IMG/VR virus record: IMGVR_UViG_3300040816_000786
Coordinates: 1-49,801 of that record
Strand: one strand, 5' to 3'
Length of the DNA: 49,801 bases
Origin: a virus
The translations under genes and the position numbers were made by a program. This document shows, piece after piece, positions 6,484 through 14,435 of this stretch (the stretch's first letter is position 1; each line of letters opens with the position of its first letter). The notes under the pieces were generated by a model. That model searched no databases, was not told the DNA's origin, and worked only from the letters and a program-made list of their open reading frames with translations.

Positions 6484-6508
6484 CATTTCTTATAGTACGT
6501 GATATAGT
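6480..6508 (+). promoter_or_regulatory. sigma70-type promoter overlapping the pcyX stop
   Basis: TTGACA 6480-6485 and TATAGT 6503-6508, 17 bp apart, followed by AATAGTATT. The stop codon of pcyX is embedded in the -35. It drives the gp33-gp59 operon. Confidence 0.7.
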
Positions 6509-6543
6509 AATAGTATTACCAATCAAATAGGAGATAGGTTTTT

Positions 6544-6780
6544 ATGGTCGTTACTATGACACCTGAAAAAATACATCATGCAATATCGACAATGGTTTCT
6601 CAAGGTGTTCCTTATATTGACGCGCTAGTGACATACGCAGAAAATAATGGACTTGAAATTGAAACTATTGCTGCTATAATAAAGAAATCCTCTATACTTA
6701 AGGAAAAAGTACGTTCAGAGGCAGTTCAGTTGAGAATGGTGAAAAAAGATGAAAATGACCTCACCGACATTTGCGAATGA
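6544..6780 (+). CDS. 33: gp33-like late transcription coactivator
   Basis: The 78-residue product resembles the core of T4 gp33: a helix with MVSxGVPYIDALVTYAENN, like the T4 segment FGMSYLEATTAFLEEN, then a region ending in EKVRSEAV (T4 IEKIQSEA). gp33 bridges the sliding clamp and RNA polymerase to activate late promoters together with gp55. It is shorter than T4 gp33 (112), lacking the N-terminal part. The presence of TATAAATA boxes in this window fits. The ribosome site TAGGAG is 10 bases before the ATG. Its 3' end overlaps gp59 by 32 bases, as the two genes are adjacent in T4 too. Confidence 0.8.
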   Translation: MVVTMTPEKIHHAISTMVSQGVPYIDALVTYAENNGLEIETIAAIIKKSSILKEKVRSEAVQLRMVKKDENDLTDICE

Positions 6781-7351
6781 GGAATCATTCAGTGCTTATG
6801 TAAAATATCTTGCTTTTAAAAGACATTTTACTACAGACTCGTATGATTATTTCAAATACAATGGAAAAGTTAGAGCTTCGATTGATTCGTTTCAGTCGAG
6901 AAATGATTCGTTTTTCTTTCTGAAACTGGCAAGAAAAGACGATTATGAAAATATAATTCTGGCTAATATGATTGAAAAGCCAGATATATGGGTACGTGAT
7001 ATACTGGAGCAGGAGGGACACAATCGCTATATAAAATGGAAAAAAAGAATGGACTCGTTAGGATATATCTTCAAGAGTGATATAAATACTATGTTGGATG
7101 AATATGAAGATAATTTTGTAGTTCGTGATGGGCAACACCCACATATAATGACTATGATGCTACAGAAAAAAATATCCTTAGAAACATTCACCATCATGAC
7201 ACACTTGGCAAATATTTTTCCTTATTGGGACAAAAAAATTGTTGACAAAGTTGTGTCACGTGATATAATGAAAAAATCAAGGAAGTATAAACCTTTCTTG
7301 GATCTTGATTGGAATAGGTACAAGACATATGTCAAAGATCAATTCCTTTAA
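6749..7351 (+). CDS. 59: gp59-like loader of the replicative helicase
   Basis: The 200-residue protein matches T4 gp59 (217) in pattern: YDYFKYNGKVR near residue 33, then RNDSFFFLKLARK and an all-helical C-terminal half with SLETFTIMTHL (T4 ISFETFILLDS). gp59 binds fork DNA and gp32 and loads gp41 onto the lagging strand. It sits between gp33 and gp32, the T4 order 33-59-32. The start overlaps the end of gp33, implying coupling; ATG at 6755 is an alternative start. A TATAAATA inside the gene (7081) is probably chance. Confidence 0.8.
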   Translation: MKMTSPTFANEESFSAYVKYLAFKRHFTTDSYDYFKYNGKVRASIDSFQSRNDSFFFLKLARKDDYENIILANMIEKPDIWVRDILEQEGHNRYIKWKKRMDSLGYIFKSDINTMLDEYEDNFVVRDGQHPHIMTMMLQKKISLETFTIMTHLANIFPYWDKKIVDKVVSRDIMKKSRKYKPFLDLDWNRYKTYVKDQFL

Positions 7352-7408
7352 TGAAGATATAAACCGCAATAAAATACTATATAACGCAAAATTAGGAGAA
7401 ATAAAACC

Positions 7409-8338
7409 ATGACTATGGATTTCAACGCACTAAAAAAGAACCGTTCTTCGTCACTAGACAAACTGAACGCTCAACTCGATAAAATCACCACAAAATCTTA
7501 CTCCGACCCGAACGAGGGTAAATTCTGGAAACCGACCCGTGATAAGGCCGGTAACGGTTTTGCAATTATTCGTTTCCTTCCACCTCCTCAAGGTGAGGAA
7601 ATGCCATTCGTACGTATCTGGGATCACGGTTTCCAAGGACCTAACGGTCAATGGTACATTGAGAACTCACTGACAACTCTTGGTCAGGATGATCCAGTCT
7701 CCGAGTACAATTCCAAATTATGGAACTCTGGCCTGGAATCAGACAAGGACCTTGCACGTAAACAAAAACGTCGACTGAAATATGTGGCAAACATTTATGT
7801 GGTCAAGGATTCTGCTAACCCAGAAAACGATGGTAAAGTATTCCTTTATCAGTTTGGTAAAAAAATCTTTGATAAACTCAATGATCTAATGAACCCATCA
7901 TTTGAGGATGAGAAACCAGTCAACCCATTTGATCTATGGGAAGGTGCTAACTTCCGTCTGAAAATTCGTCAGTTCGAAGGTTATCCTAACTATGACAAAT
8001 CAGAGTTTGATGGACCGACATCATTATTTGATGATGATGACAAACTAGAGGCTACTTGGAAATCTCAGCATTCTCTCCAGGAATTACTAGATCCTAAAAA
8101 CTTCAAATCATATTCTGAACTCAAAACAAAATTGTACCGAGTTCTTGATCTTTCAGAAGATGCAGGACCAACTGCATCTAGTCGGATGGAAGAGTCCACT
8201 ACGGACAATGATTTGGACTTGAGCAATATGGGTAACACACAGGCTTCAGCTGAAGCCGCACCGGCACCCGTGAATATGTCCATGAACGATGACGATGATG
8301 ACGATTTGTCAATCTTCAAAGAACTTGCACGCTCATAA
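7409..8338 (+). CDS. 32: gp32-like single-stranded DNA-binding protein
   Basis: The 309-residue protein has the gp32 plan: a basic N-terminal LKKNRSSSLDKL segment (cooperativity domain), the core beginning GKFWKPTRDKAGNGFAIIRF, and a very acidic C-terminal tail with DDDDDDLSIFKEL for partner binding. It coats ssDNA in replication and recombination. The T4 zinc-binding Cys residues are absent: the equivalent stretch is YIENSLTTLGQDDPV, so this is a zinc-free version. Ribosome site AGGAG lies upstream; M3 is an alternative start. A strong terminator follows. Confidence 0.93.
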   Translation: MTMDFNALKKNRSSSLDKLNAQLDKITTKSYSDPNEGKFWKPTRDKAGNGFAIIRFLPPPQGEEMPFVRIWDHGFQGPNGQWYIENSLTTLGQDDPVSEYNSKLWNSGLESDKDLARKQKRRLKYVANIYVVKDSANPENDGKVFLYQFGKKIFDKLNDLMNPSFEDEKPVNPFDLWEGANFRLKIRQFEGYPNYDKSEFDGPTSLFDDDDKLEATWKSQHSLQELLDPKNFKSYSELKTKLYRVLDLSEDAGPTASSRMEESTTDNDLDLSNMGNTQASAEAAPAPVNMSMNDDDDDDLSIFKELARS

Positions 8339-8352
8339 TTAAGTAATCACCT

Positions 8353-8388
8353 AAGAGGGCTCAAATAGTTGGGCCCTCTTATTTTTAT
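8353..8388 (+). terminator. intrinsic terminator after gp32
   Basis: AAGAGGGC (8353-8360) pairs with GCCCTCTT (8373-8380), followed by ATTTTTATT. It ends the gp33-gp59-gp32 transcript 15 bases after the gp32 stop. Confidence 0.88.
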
Positions 8389-8399
8389 TGGAGAAAAAC

Positions 8400-8681
8400 A
8401 TGTCAACAGTATCAGAAGATATTTTAGATTTTGATTTTGGATTTACTGCAGTAGATGCTGATGAGCTTGAGGTTGTACGAACTGCAACTGAAAAATCAGA
8501 GGAACTATCTGCTCAGGTAGAATCCACAAGCGCAAAAGCAGAACTTGTTTATAATGCAATTATTCCACTTCTTAATAATCTAAAGGCAAATCCTGAAAAG
8601 GATTATATTTACTGGCCTAATCGCCACGAAAAGATTGATGCTTTTGCCGACAAGCTTTATGAAATTATGAATGGGAGTTAA
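8400..8681 (+). CDS. conserved-type small acidic protein between gp32 and UvsX (93 aa)
   Basis: An unrecognised 93-residue acidic protein. The N-terminal third is Asp/Phe-rich, the middle is a likely coiled coil (ATEKSEELSAQVESTSAKAE), and the end contains YIYWPNRHEKIDAFADKL. A TTG at 8388 overlaps the TTGGAG ribosome site, so the ATG at 8400 is chosen. The gene is 2 bases from uvsX, suggesting a role in replication or recombination, without direct evidence. Confidence 0.75.
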   Translation: MSTVSEDILDFDFGFTAVDADELEVVRTATEKSEELSAQVESTSAKAELVYNAIIPLLNNLKANPEKDYIYWPNRHEKIDAFADKLYEIMNGS

Positions 8682-8683
8682 CT

Positions 8684-9745
8684 ATGAGTCTACTAGACAA
8701 ACTTGTCAAAAACAGCACAATTAAAATGACGGCTCAACTTACTGAGTCGACGGTTTTTGGTAAAAAAGAAATGGCAACAACACCGGTCCCTATGGTGAAT
8801 GTTGCCCTATCAGGTGATCCTGATGGTGGTTTAAGCCCAGGTTTGCTGGTGCTTGCTGGACCATCAAAACATTTTAAATCAGCATTTGCACTCTTAACTG
8901 CATCAGCATACATGAAAAAATATGACGATGCGGTTTTGTTATTTTATGATTCAGAATTTGGAACACCTCAAGCCTATTTTGAAACATTTGGTATTGATAT
9001 GGACCGTGTCGTGCATACACCAATTACTAATGTTGAGGAACTTAAATTTGATATTAGTAATCAATTAGATCAGATTGAGAAAAAAGATCATGTAATTGTT
9101 ATTATTGATTCTGTGGGTAACCTTGCCTCTAAGAAAGAGGTTGAGGATGCAATGAACGAAAAGAGTGTCGCCGATATGTCTCGGGCTAAGTCACTCAAAT
9201 CATTGTTCCGTATTGTTACACCACATCTTAATCTTAAGGATATTCCACTCATTGCCGTAAACCACACATACCAAGAGATTGGCTTGTTCCCTAAGGCAAT
9301 CGTTTCAGGCGGCACAGGGATTTATTACTCAGCAGATGCCATTTGGATTATTGGTCGCCAACAGGACAAGGTTGGTACGGAAATTCAAGGTTATCATTTT
9401 GTAATTAATATTGAAAAATCTCGCCATGTAAAAGAGAAATCCAAGATCCCAATTTCAGTATCCTGGGAAGGTGGTATCGTCAAATGGTCAGGTCTTATGG
9501 ATGTGGCCGAAAAAGGTGGATACCTTCGTAAACCAAAAGTTGGTTGGTATGAAGCGGTGGATCCCTCCACTGGTGAAATTATATCAGACAAACTAATGAG
9601 AGCAAAAGATGTAAATAATAATGAAGAGTTCTGGCAGATGATGTTTGCAAAAACTGATTTTAAAGAATATATTAGAAAATTATTTACAATAGGTGCCTCG
9701 GGCAGTATCATGGGTGAAGATGATATTGTTGAGGTTGTTGAATAA
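8684..9745 (+). CDS. uvsX: UvsX RecA-like recombinase
   Basis: A 353-residue strand-exchange protein. Walker A is GPSKHFKS (59-66), very close to the T4 UvsX form, and HVIVIIDSVGN is the Walker B strand. VNHTYQEIG and the GGTGIYYSAD segment match the UvsX/RecA core and DNA-binding loop region. It promotes homologous pairing for recombination-dependent replication together with gp32. Normal length (T4 UvsX 391) with a shorter C-terminus. It is followed by a promoter and a terminator hairpin before gp41. Confidence 0.93.
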   Translation: MSLLDKLVKNSTIKMTAQLTESTVFGKKEMATTPVPMVNVALSGDPDGGLSPGLLVLAGPSKHFKSAFALLTASAYMKKYDDAVLLFYDSEFGTPQAYFETFGIDMDRVVHTPITNVEELKFDISNQLDQIEKKDHVIVIIDSVGNLASKKEVEDAMNEKSVADMSRAKSLKSLFRIVTPHLNLKDIPLIAVNHTYQEIGLFPKAIVSGGTGIYYSADAIWIIGRQQDKVGTEIQGYHFVINIEKSRHVKEKSKIPISVSWEGGIVKWSGLMDVAEKGGYLRKPKVGWYEAVDPSTGEIISDKLMRAKDVNNNEEFWQMMFAKTDFKEYIRKLFTIGASGSIMGEDDIVEVVE

Positions 9746-9750
9746 ACCTG

Positions 9751-9779
9751 TTGACTTTTCCTATAATTAATGATATTAT
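9751..9779 (+). promoter_or_regulatory. promoter between uvsX and gp41
   Basis: TTGACT 9751-9756, 17-bp spacer, TATTAT 9774-9779, followed by AGGTACTATAA. A terminator-like hairpin lies only 20 bases downstream of the -10. Confidence 0.6.
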
Positions 9780-9798
9780 AGGTACTATAAAACAAACC

Positions 9799-9830
9799 GG
9801 TGGTGGCTTTTGTCACCACCTATCTTTTTA
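9799..9830 (+). terminator. terminator or attenuator hairpin before gp41
   Basis: GGTGGTG (9799-9805) pairs with CACCACC (9814-9820), followed by TATCTTTTTA. It may end the uvsX transcript, but it also falls inside the leader of RNA started at the promoter at 9751. Confidence 0.7.
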
Positions 9831-9845
9831 TAATATAGGGACAAC

Positions 9846-11285
9846 ATGCTAGAAAAGTCTATTTTATCAAATTTAATCTTCAACGAGGAATATTACCGAA
9901 AGGTTTATCCTTATGTAAAGGGCGAGTATTTTGACGACTCGAACCATGAGCGTATTTTTTCTACCTTTAGTGAATATGTAGAAAATTACAAGGAGGCTCC
10001 TTCGATTGAGGCTCTTAAATTATCACTTGACAAACGTAAGGATCTCAACGAAGACTCATATAAAAATGTAATGTCTGCGGTTGATGACTTTCGTGTTGAT
10101 GAGGAAACAAATACTGAGTTCCTTATTGATGAAACAGAAAAATTCTGTCAAGATAAAGATCTCTATAATTCAATCCGCAAGGCTATTCTTATTCTGGATG
10201 GTGAGGATAAGCAAAACGATAAGGGATCCATTCCTAAAATCTTATCGGATTCTCTAGGTATTACATTTGACCAAAGTGTGGGTCATGATTTTCTTGAGGA
10301 TTATGAAGGACGATACGAATATTATCACAAAAAAGAAGAGCGGCTGCCATTTGATATTGATCTTTTAAACAAGGTTACCAAGGGTGGCTTACCTCGTAAA
10401 TCAATGACAGTTCTGTTGGCAACAACCGGTGGTGGTAAATCTTTGGTAAAATGTCACATGGCTGCAAATTATTTGATGTACGGTAAGAATGTCTTATATA
10501 TAACCATGGAGCTTGCTGAGGAAGAGGTTGGTCGTCGAATTGATGCCAACATTATGGATGTTACTCTGGATGAGGTTTCAATTACACCACGTGATGTTTT
10601 TGAAAAACGAATGAACAGATACAGATCCAAGACTCCTGGTAAACTCATTGTCAAGGAATATCCAACTGGTTCTGCTCACGTAGGACATTTCCGACATCTA
10701 TTAAACGAATTGGAAATGAAAAAAGGCTTTAAGCCGGATGTGGTCTTTGTTGACTATATTAACATCTGCGCGTCTGCACGGGTCAAAGGTGCGGCCGCAG
10801 CAAACTCTTACACACTTGTCAAATCTATTGCGGAGGAAATTCGTGGTCTGGCTATGGAATTTAATTGTGCCGTTGTTACTAGTTCTCAGTTTAATAGGGA
10901 CGGTTACGGCAACTCTGATGTTGATCTCACCAACACCTCTGAGTCTATGGGTATTACTCACACTGCTGATTGTATCCTTGGACTTATAACGTCGGAAGAC
11001 CTAGACAGTCTAGGCCAGTTGATGTTCAAACAACTTAAAAATCGTTGGGGCGATTTAGGATATTATCGTAGATTCCTTGTAGGCATTGAACGTGCCAAAA
11101 TGAAAATCTATGATCTTGAGGAATCAGCCCAACAAAACGTACAAAATACTGATGGTAATAATCAATCGGCATCAAACAATGATACCCCTTCGTTTGATAA
11201 GACCTCATTTGGTCAGGTTGTTACCATGAACAGTAGAGGCAAAAGTCGTAAAAATGTATTCGAGGACATGGAAGGATTCAAATAA
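9846..11285 (+). CDS. 41: gp41-like replicative DNA helicase
   Basis: A 479-residue DnaB-family hexameric helicase. The N-terminal part (1-150) is helical. The RecA-like motor begins about residue 165 with LPFDIDLLNKVTKGGLP, Walker A ATTGGGKS (192-199), an LYITMELAEEEVGRR motif and VVFVDYINIC as Walker B. It unwinds the fork 5'-3' on the lagging strand and pairs with the gp61 primase encoded at 33591. T4 gp41 is 475 residues. The C-terminal 60 residues are polar and Asn/Ser-rich. The next small gene begins directly at the stop codon. Confidence 0.93.
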   Translation: MLEKSILSNLIFNEEYYRKVYPYVKGEYFDDSNHERIFSTFSEYVENYKEAPSIEALKLSLDKRKDLNEDSYKNVMSAVDDFRVDEETNTEFLIDETEKFCQDKDLYNSIRKAILILDGEDKQNDKGSIPKILSDSLGITFDQSVGHDFLEDYEGRYEYYHKKEERLPFDIDLLNKVTKGGLPRKSMTVLLATTGGGKSLVKCHMAANYLMYGKNVLYITMELAEEEVGRRIDANIMDVTLDEVSITPRDVFEKRMNRYRSKTPGKLIVKEYPTGSAHVGHFRHLLNELEMKKGFKPDVVFVDYINICASARVKGAAAANSYTLVKSIAEEIRGLAMEFNCAVVTSSQFNRDGYGNSDVDLTNTSESMGITHTADCILGLITSEDLDSLGQLMFKQLKNRWGDLGYYRRFLVGIERAKMKIYDLEESAQQNVQNTDGNNQSASNNDTPSFDKTSFGQVVTMNSRGKSRKNVFEDMEGFK

Positions 11286-11489
11286 ATGAAATACGAAATA
11301 GCATTATCACGGACCGGGGTATACGGAATTTTGGAGAACACATCTGGTACTTTTATAAATATGTCAAACACCAAAAAAAGTACCATAGAGTCAGTCTGTG
11401 ATAATTTAAACTGGGGCACTGGGTTTCAAGGACATACCCCCAATTTTATTGCTAACTTTTCTCCTTTGGTAAGAACAAAAAGAGAATGA
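11286..11489 (+). CDS. small protein after gp41 (67 aa)
   Basis: An unrecognised 67-residue basic protein starting immediately after the gp41 stop, without a good separate ribosome site, so coupled translation is likely. It contains a TATAAATA late box in its coding sequence (11354-11361) that may serve the following virion genes. Confidence 0.6.
   Translation: MKYEIALSRTGVYGILENTSGTFINMSNTKKSTIESVCDNLNWGTGFQGHTPNFIANFSPLVRTKRE
11354..11361 (+). promoter_or_regulatory. T4-type late promoter box inside a small gene
   Basis: Exact TATAAATA, 133 bases upstream of the putative internal head protein gene at 11494. It marks the change from replication genes to virion genes. Confidence 0.5.
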
Positions 11490-11493
11490 AAAA

Positions 11494-12936
11494 ATGCCTC
11501 GTAATTTTAGAAACTATTTAAATGAAGCTTCTATATTAAAACCTGATTATGTAGAAGGGCATAAATTTGCCTGGAACGGTAAAGGTGTAAAGGAATTTGA
11601 AACCGCCGGTTATAAGCGCAATAATATATTTACTGTAGTTACTGGTTCAGAAGGTGCTGTACTCATTGGAAGCCAAGATGCTGAGAATGAAAAATACCTA
11701 CAAGGACCTGACGGAAAGGTATGGCACTTTAAAGGTGGTCTAAGTTTTAAGGCATCTTCTTTTACCCATGTTAAGGAATCTGGTGGGACACCCAGTGGCG
11801 CCGAATGGGAAAACCTTATTGTATTTGCCTATAATAATCTTAAAGGTACTGCTACAGATGAGGAAACAAAGGAAGTTGCTCTCAAATATTGGGAGCGTTA
11901 TGGTAATATTTCGGATGAAATTGCTAAAAACTTTGATACCAATCTTAAGGCAAAGCAGTTAGTACAAACAGGGCGTGGTTTGGGTAATGTCAAACTTGGA
12001 AAGTTTTGGAAAGCAGCTGGTGCGACAAACAAGACACCAAAAACTGATATCGCATCATCTAATTTTGTGGAAAAGATTTCACTTAAAAAAGGTGGTGGAT
12101 CTCAGCTCATTTCAGCAGAGAAAAAAGAAGCACTTGCAATCGTCAATGCTGCCCTATACGAAATGGGTGGTAACGCACCATTTGCCAAAAAGTTAACTAA
12201 GGCTATTGAAGATAAAATGACCAGACTTGTTACAACTGAGGCGGTCACAACCCTACAGAAACGCTCAATGATGGGTGATAAGGACGCTGGTGTGATTGAT
12301 TATCAGAAAAAGGATAATGATCATAAGGAATTGTCTGCAATGCTCAAGGAGGCCATTAGAGGGGCATCCGAAAGCAATAACTTATTCGCTCGACATATTG
12401 TACTAGAGGCAGCCACTGGTAATAATAAATTTGGTGGTGCCAATTCAAAGGCAGCCGCAAATGTTTTAGGAAAATTTGATATTAGAACATTTGAGGTGGT
12501 TGTACAACCCATTTCATCTATTGATGATCCTATTATTATAGAGTATGCACAAAAGGTACGGCCATATGTTGCATTTAAAAAAGGTTCAGCGGGTTCTGCT
12601 GCTTATTCGGCAATGCGGATGGGTTTATCCGAAGGCTATACATTCCAAAAACTAGTCACCGAAGAACTTTCAAACATTCAAGGTTTCTATCTTACAGAGG
12701 ATATTCTAAACGAAGGTCCTATGGGTATGCTTAGACGTGCTGGCACATTTGCCAAACGTGCAGGTGCCGCAGCTAAAAAAGCATTGGATGCAGCAGTTAA
12801 AAAGATCATTTTAAAATTAAAAAAGGTATTTGCAGCCATTGCCAAAAAAGGTAAAAACATGATGGCAGCCCTTATGAAGTTCTTAGGGGTTGAGGTAAGT
12901 ACTGCATCAGGAATTCCAGCAGAGGTAGGTCTATAA
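11494..12936 (+). CDS. putative internal head protein with nuclease-like core (480 aa)
   Basis: The N-terminus FRNYLNE (residues 5-11) followed by A12 matches the capsid-targeting pattern of T4 internal proteins, with a [LI]-x-E prohead-protease site after E11. The core has E104/E106, KTDI (D185) and KISLKKGGGSQL (about 194-205), an arrangement reminiscent of PD-(D/E)XK nucleases, with Ser in place of the usual acidic residue before K198; this is a pattern match only. Residues 415-465 are Ala/Lys-rich amphipathic helices with few acidic residues, suited to DNA binding or membrane contact. The gene begins a late operon with the ligase-like gene. Alternative reading: an ordinary structural protein. 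Confidence 0.6.
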   Translation: MPRNFRNYLNEASILKPDYVEGHKFAWNGKGVKEFETAGYKRNNIFTVVTGSEGAVLIGSQDAENEKYLQGPDGKVWHFKGGLSFKASSFTHVKESGGTPSGAEWENLIVFAYNNLKGTATDEETKEVALKYWERYGNISDEIAKNFDTNLKAKQLVQTGRGLGNVKLGKFWKAAGATNKTPKTDIASSNFVEKISLKKGGGSQLISAEKKEALAIVNAALYEMGGNAPFAKKLTKAIEDKMTRLVTTEAVTTLQKRSMMGDKDAGVIDYQKKDNDHKELSAMLKEAIRGASESNNLFARHIVLEAATGNNKFGGANSKAAANVLGKFDIRTFEVVVQPISSIDDPIIIEYAQKVRPYVAFKKGSAGSAAYSAMRMGLSEGYTFQKLVTEELSNIQGFYLTEDILNEGPMGMLRRAGTFAKRAGAAAKKALDAAVKKIILKLKKVFAAIAKKGKNMMAALMKFLGVEVSTASGIPAEVGL

Positions 12937-14189
12937 TGAAAAGATTTAAAAACTATATTGCAGAGGAGGTCCTTACAGAGGATAAGAATTTGCATATGAC
13001 GCACCTTGAGGATGCGGTCCTTGATGGGGGTGTGGTTGGTACTCGGAATGTTATTAACTATCTTCGTGCATTGAGAGACATGTTAGGTGGCAACACCAAG
13101 GCACCAGTAAATGTCTCTGTAAAATGGGATGGGGCACCGGCAATTTTTGCTGGGAAAGATCCATCCGATGGCAAATTCTTTATTGCCAAAAAAGGTGTTT
13201 TTAATAAGAATCCCAAAATATATAAAACAGAAGCTGAAATTGACAATGATATATCAGGTGACCTTGCGTCAAAGTTTAAGGTTGCTTTAAAAGAGTTTAG
13301 TAAGCTCGGCATTGAAGGAGTGGTACAGGGTGATTTCCTATATACGAATGATGATTTACAAACGACGGCTATTGATGGAGAATCGTATATTACTTTCCAT
13401 CCTAATACGATTGTTTACGCGGTACCAACAAAAAGCAAACTTGCAAAAACAATTTCAGGATCCTCGATCGGCGTGGTCTTCCATACAACATACCGAGGAG
13501 ATTCATTTGAAACAATGTCAGCAAGTTTTGGAAAGGAGATTGTACCTTCTCTCAAAAAAGTCAAATCGGTCTGGGCGGTAGATGCAGTATTTGAAGATAA
13601 GTCGGGCAATGCCACATTTACAGCTGCAGAGACAAAAGCATTAAATTCTATTCTAACCAAGGTAGGCACACTGTTCAGAACAATTAAAAAGGAAACCCTA
13701 AACGGTCTTTCAAAGGCAAATAATGAGGAACTTAATACACGCGTAAATGTATATGTAAATCAAAAGGTCCGAGCTGGAGAACGTATTGGAAACCCTAAAC
13801 AGTTTGTGGCTGGTCTCACAAAATACATCAATGACTATTACGGCAAAGAGGCAGATAAAAAGAAAACCCAGCGCGGTAAAGACACACAGACCGCAAAGCG
13901 TGACTCGGCTCTAGCCTATTTTGCAAACAATAATAAAAAAGAAATAGAACGCTTATTTGAAATGTATAACCTATTAGTTGATGCTAAACTTATGGTTATT
14001 TCAAAATTAAACCATGTCGATGGTCTACAAACATTTCTTAAAACCAATAAAGGTTTTGAGGTTACTGGACAGGAAGGCTTTGTCGCCATTGATCATATGG
14101 GTAAAAATTCACTTAAACTTGTAGATAGACTACAATTTAGTAAGGCGAACTTTAGTACAGAATATATTAAAGGCTGGGAGAAAAAGTAA
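12936..14189 (+). CDS. putative internal head protein with DNA/RNA ligase-like nucleotidyltransferase core (417 aa)
   Basis: FKNYIAE at residues 4-10 is a capsid-targeting-like start with an I-A-E cleavage site. The core shows SVKWDG (61-66), like the K-x-D-G motif I whose Lys63 would carry AMP. Next come EGVVQGDFLY (127-136), then EGFV (380-383) and LKLV (393-396), which resemble motifs III, IV and V of ATP-dependent ligases and capping enzymes. The order is right but the long gap before motif IV is unusual, so activity is uncertain. If packaged and injected, it could repair incoming DNA or modify host RNA. The ATG overlaps the stop of the gene before it. Confidence 0.6.
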   Translation: MKRFKNYIAEEVLTEDKNLHMTHLEDAVLDGGVVGTRNVINYLRALRDMLGGNTKAPVNVSVKWDGAPAIFAGKDPSDGKFFIAKKGVFNKNPKIYKTEAEIDNDISGDLASKFKVALKEFSKLGIEGVVQGDFLYTNDDLQTTAIDGESYITFHPNTIVYAVPTKSKLAKTISGSSIGVVFHTTYRGDSFETMSASFGKEIVPSLKKVKSVWAVDAVFEDKSGNATFTAAETKALNSILTKVGTLFRTIKKETLNGLSKANNEELNTRVNVYVNQKVRAGERIGNPKQFVAGLTKYINDYYGKEADKKKTQRGKDTQTAKRDSALAYFANNNKKEIERLFEMYNLLVDAKLMVISKLNHVDGLQTFLKTNKGFEVTGQEGFVAIDHMGKNSLKLVDRLQFSKANFSTEYIKGWEKK

Positions 14190-14419
14190 TGGCTTGGGTA
14201 GCAGTACCAGGATCTAATGGAATTTGGGAATATGATAATGCGGCCAGCACAGCTGATGCTGATACATATGATGATGCAAATGGTACTGTTACTGGAGGAA
14301 TTAGATCATTTACACCTCCGGGCGGTTCTGCTCAATTCACCTATATCAAGACAAGAAAAGTAGGTGAGACAATCGTTCGCGGAGAACTCAATAAAAACTA
14401 TTATGACGGCAAAATTTAA
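14189..14419 (+). CDS. small probable virion protein (76 aa)
   Basis: A 76-residue Gly/Thr/Asp-rich protein beginning MAWVAVPGSNGIWEYD. Composition and position directly before a large structural gene suggest a virion component. It starts at the stop of the ligase-like gene. No family recognised. Confidence 0.6.
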   Translation: MAWVAVPGSNGIWEYDNAASTADADTYDDANGTVTGGIRSFTPPGGSAQFTYIKTRKVGETIVRGELNKNYYDGKI

Positions 14420-14435
14420 GAGATAGGTAAGAGCA

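Noticed and set aside
7081-7088. TATAAATA inside gp59
   Set aside because: Within a replication gene with no late gene start nearby; likely chance in AT-rich DNA.
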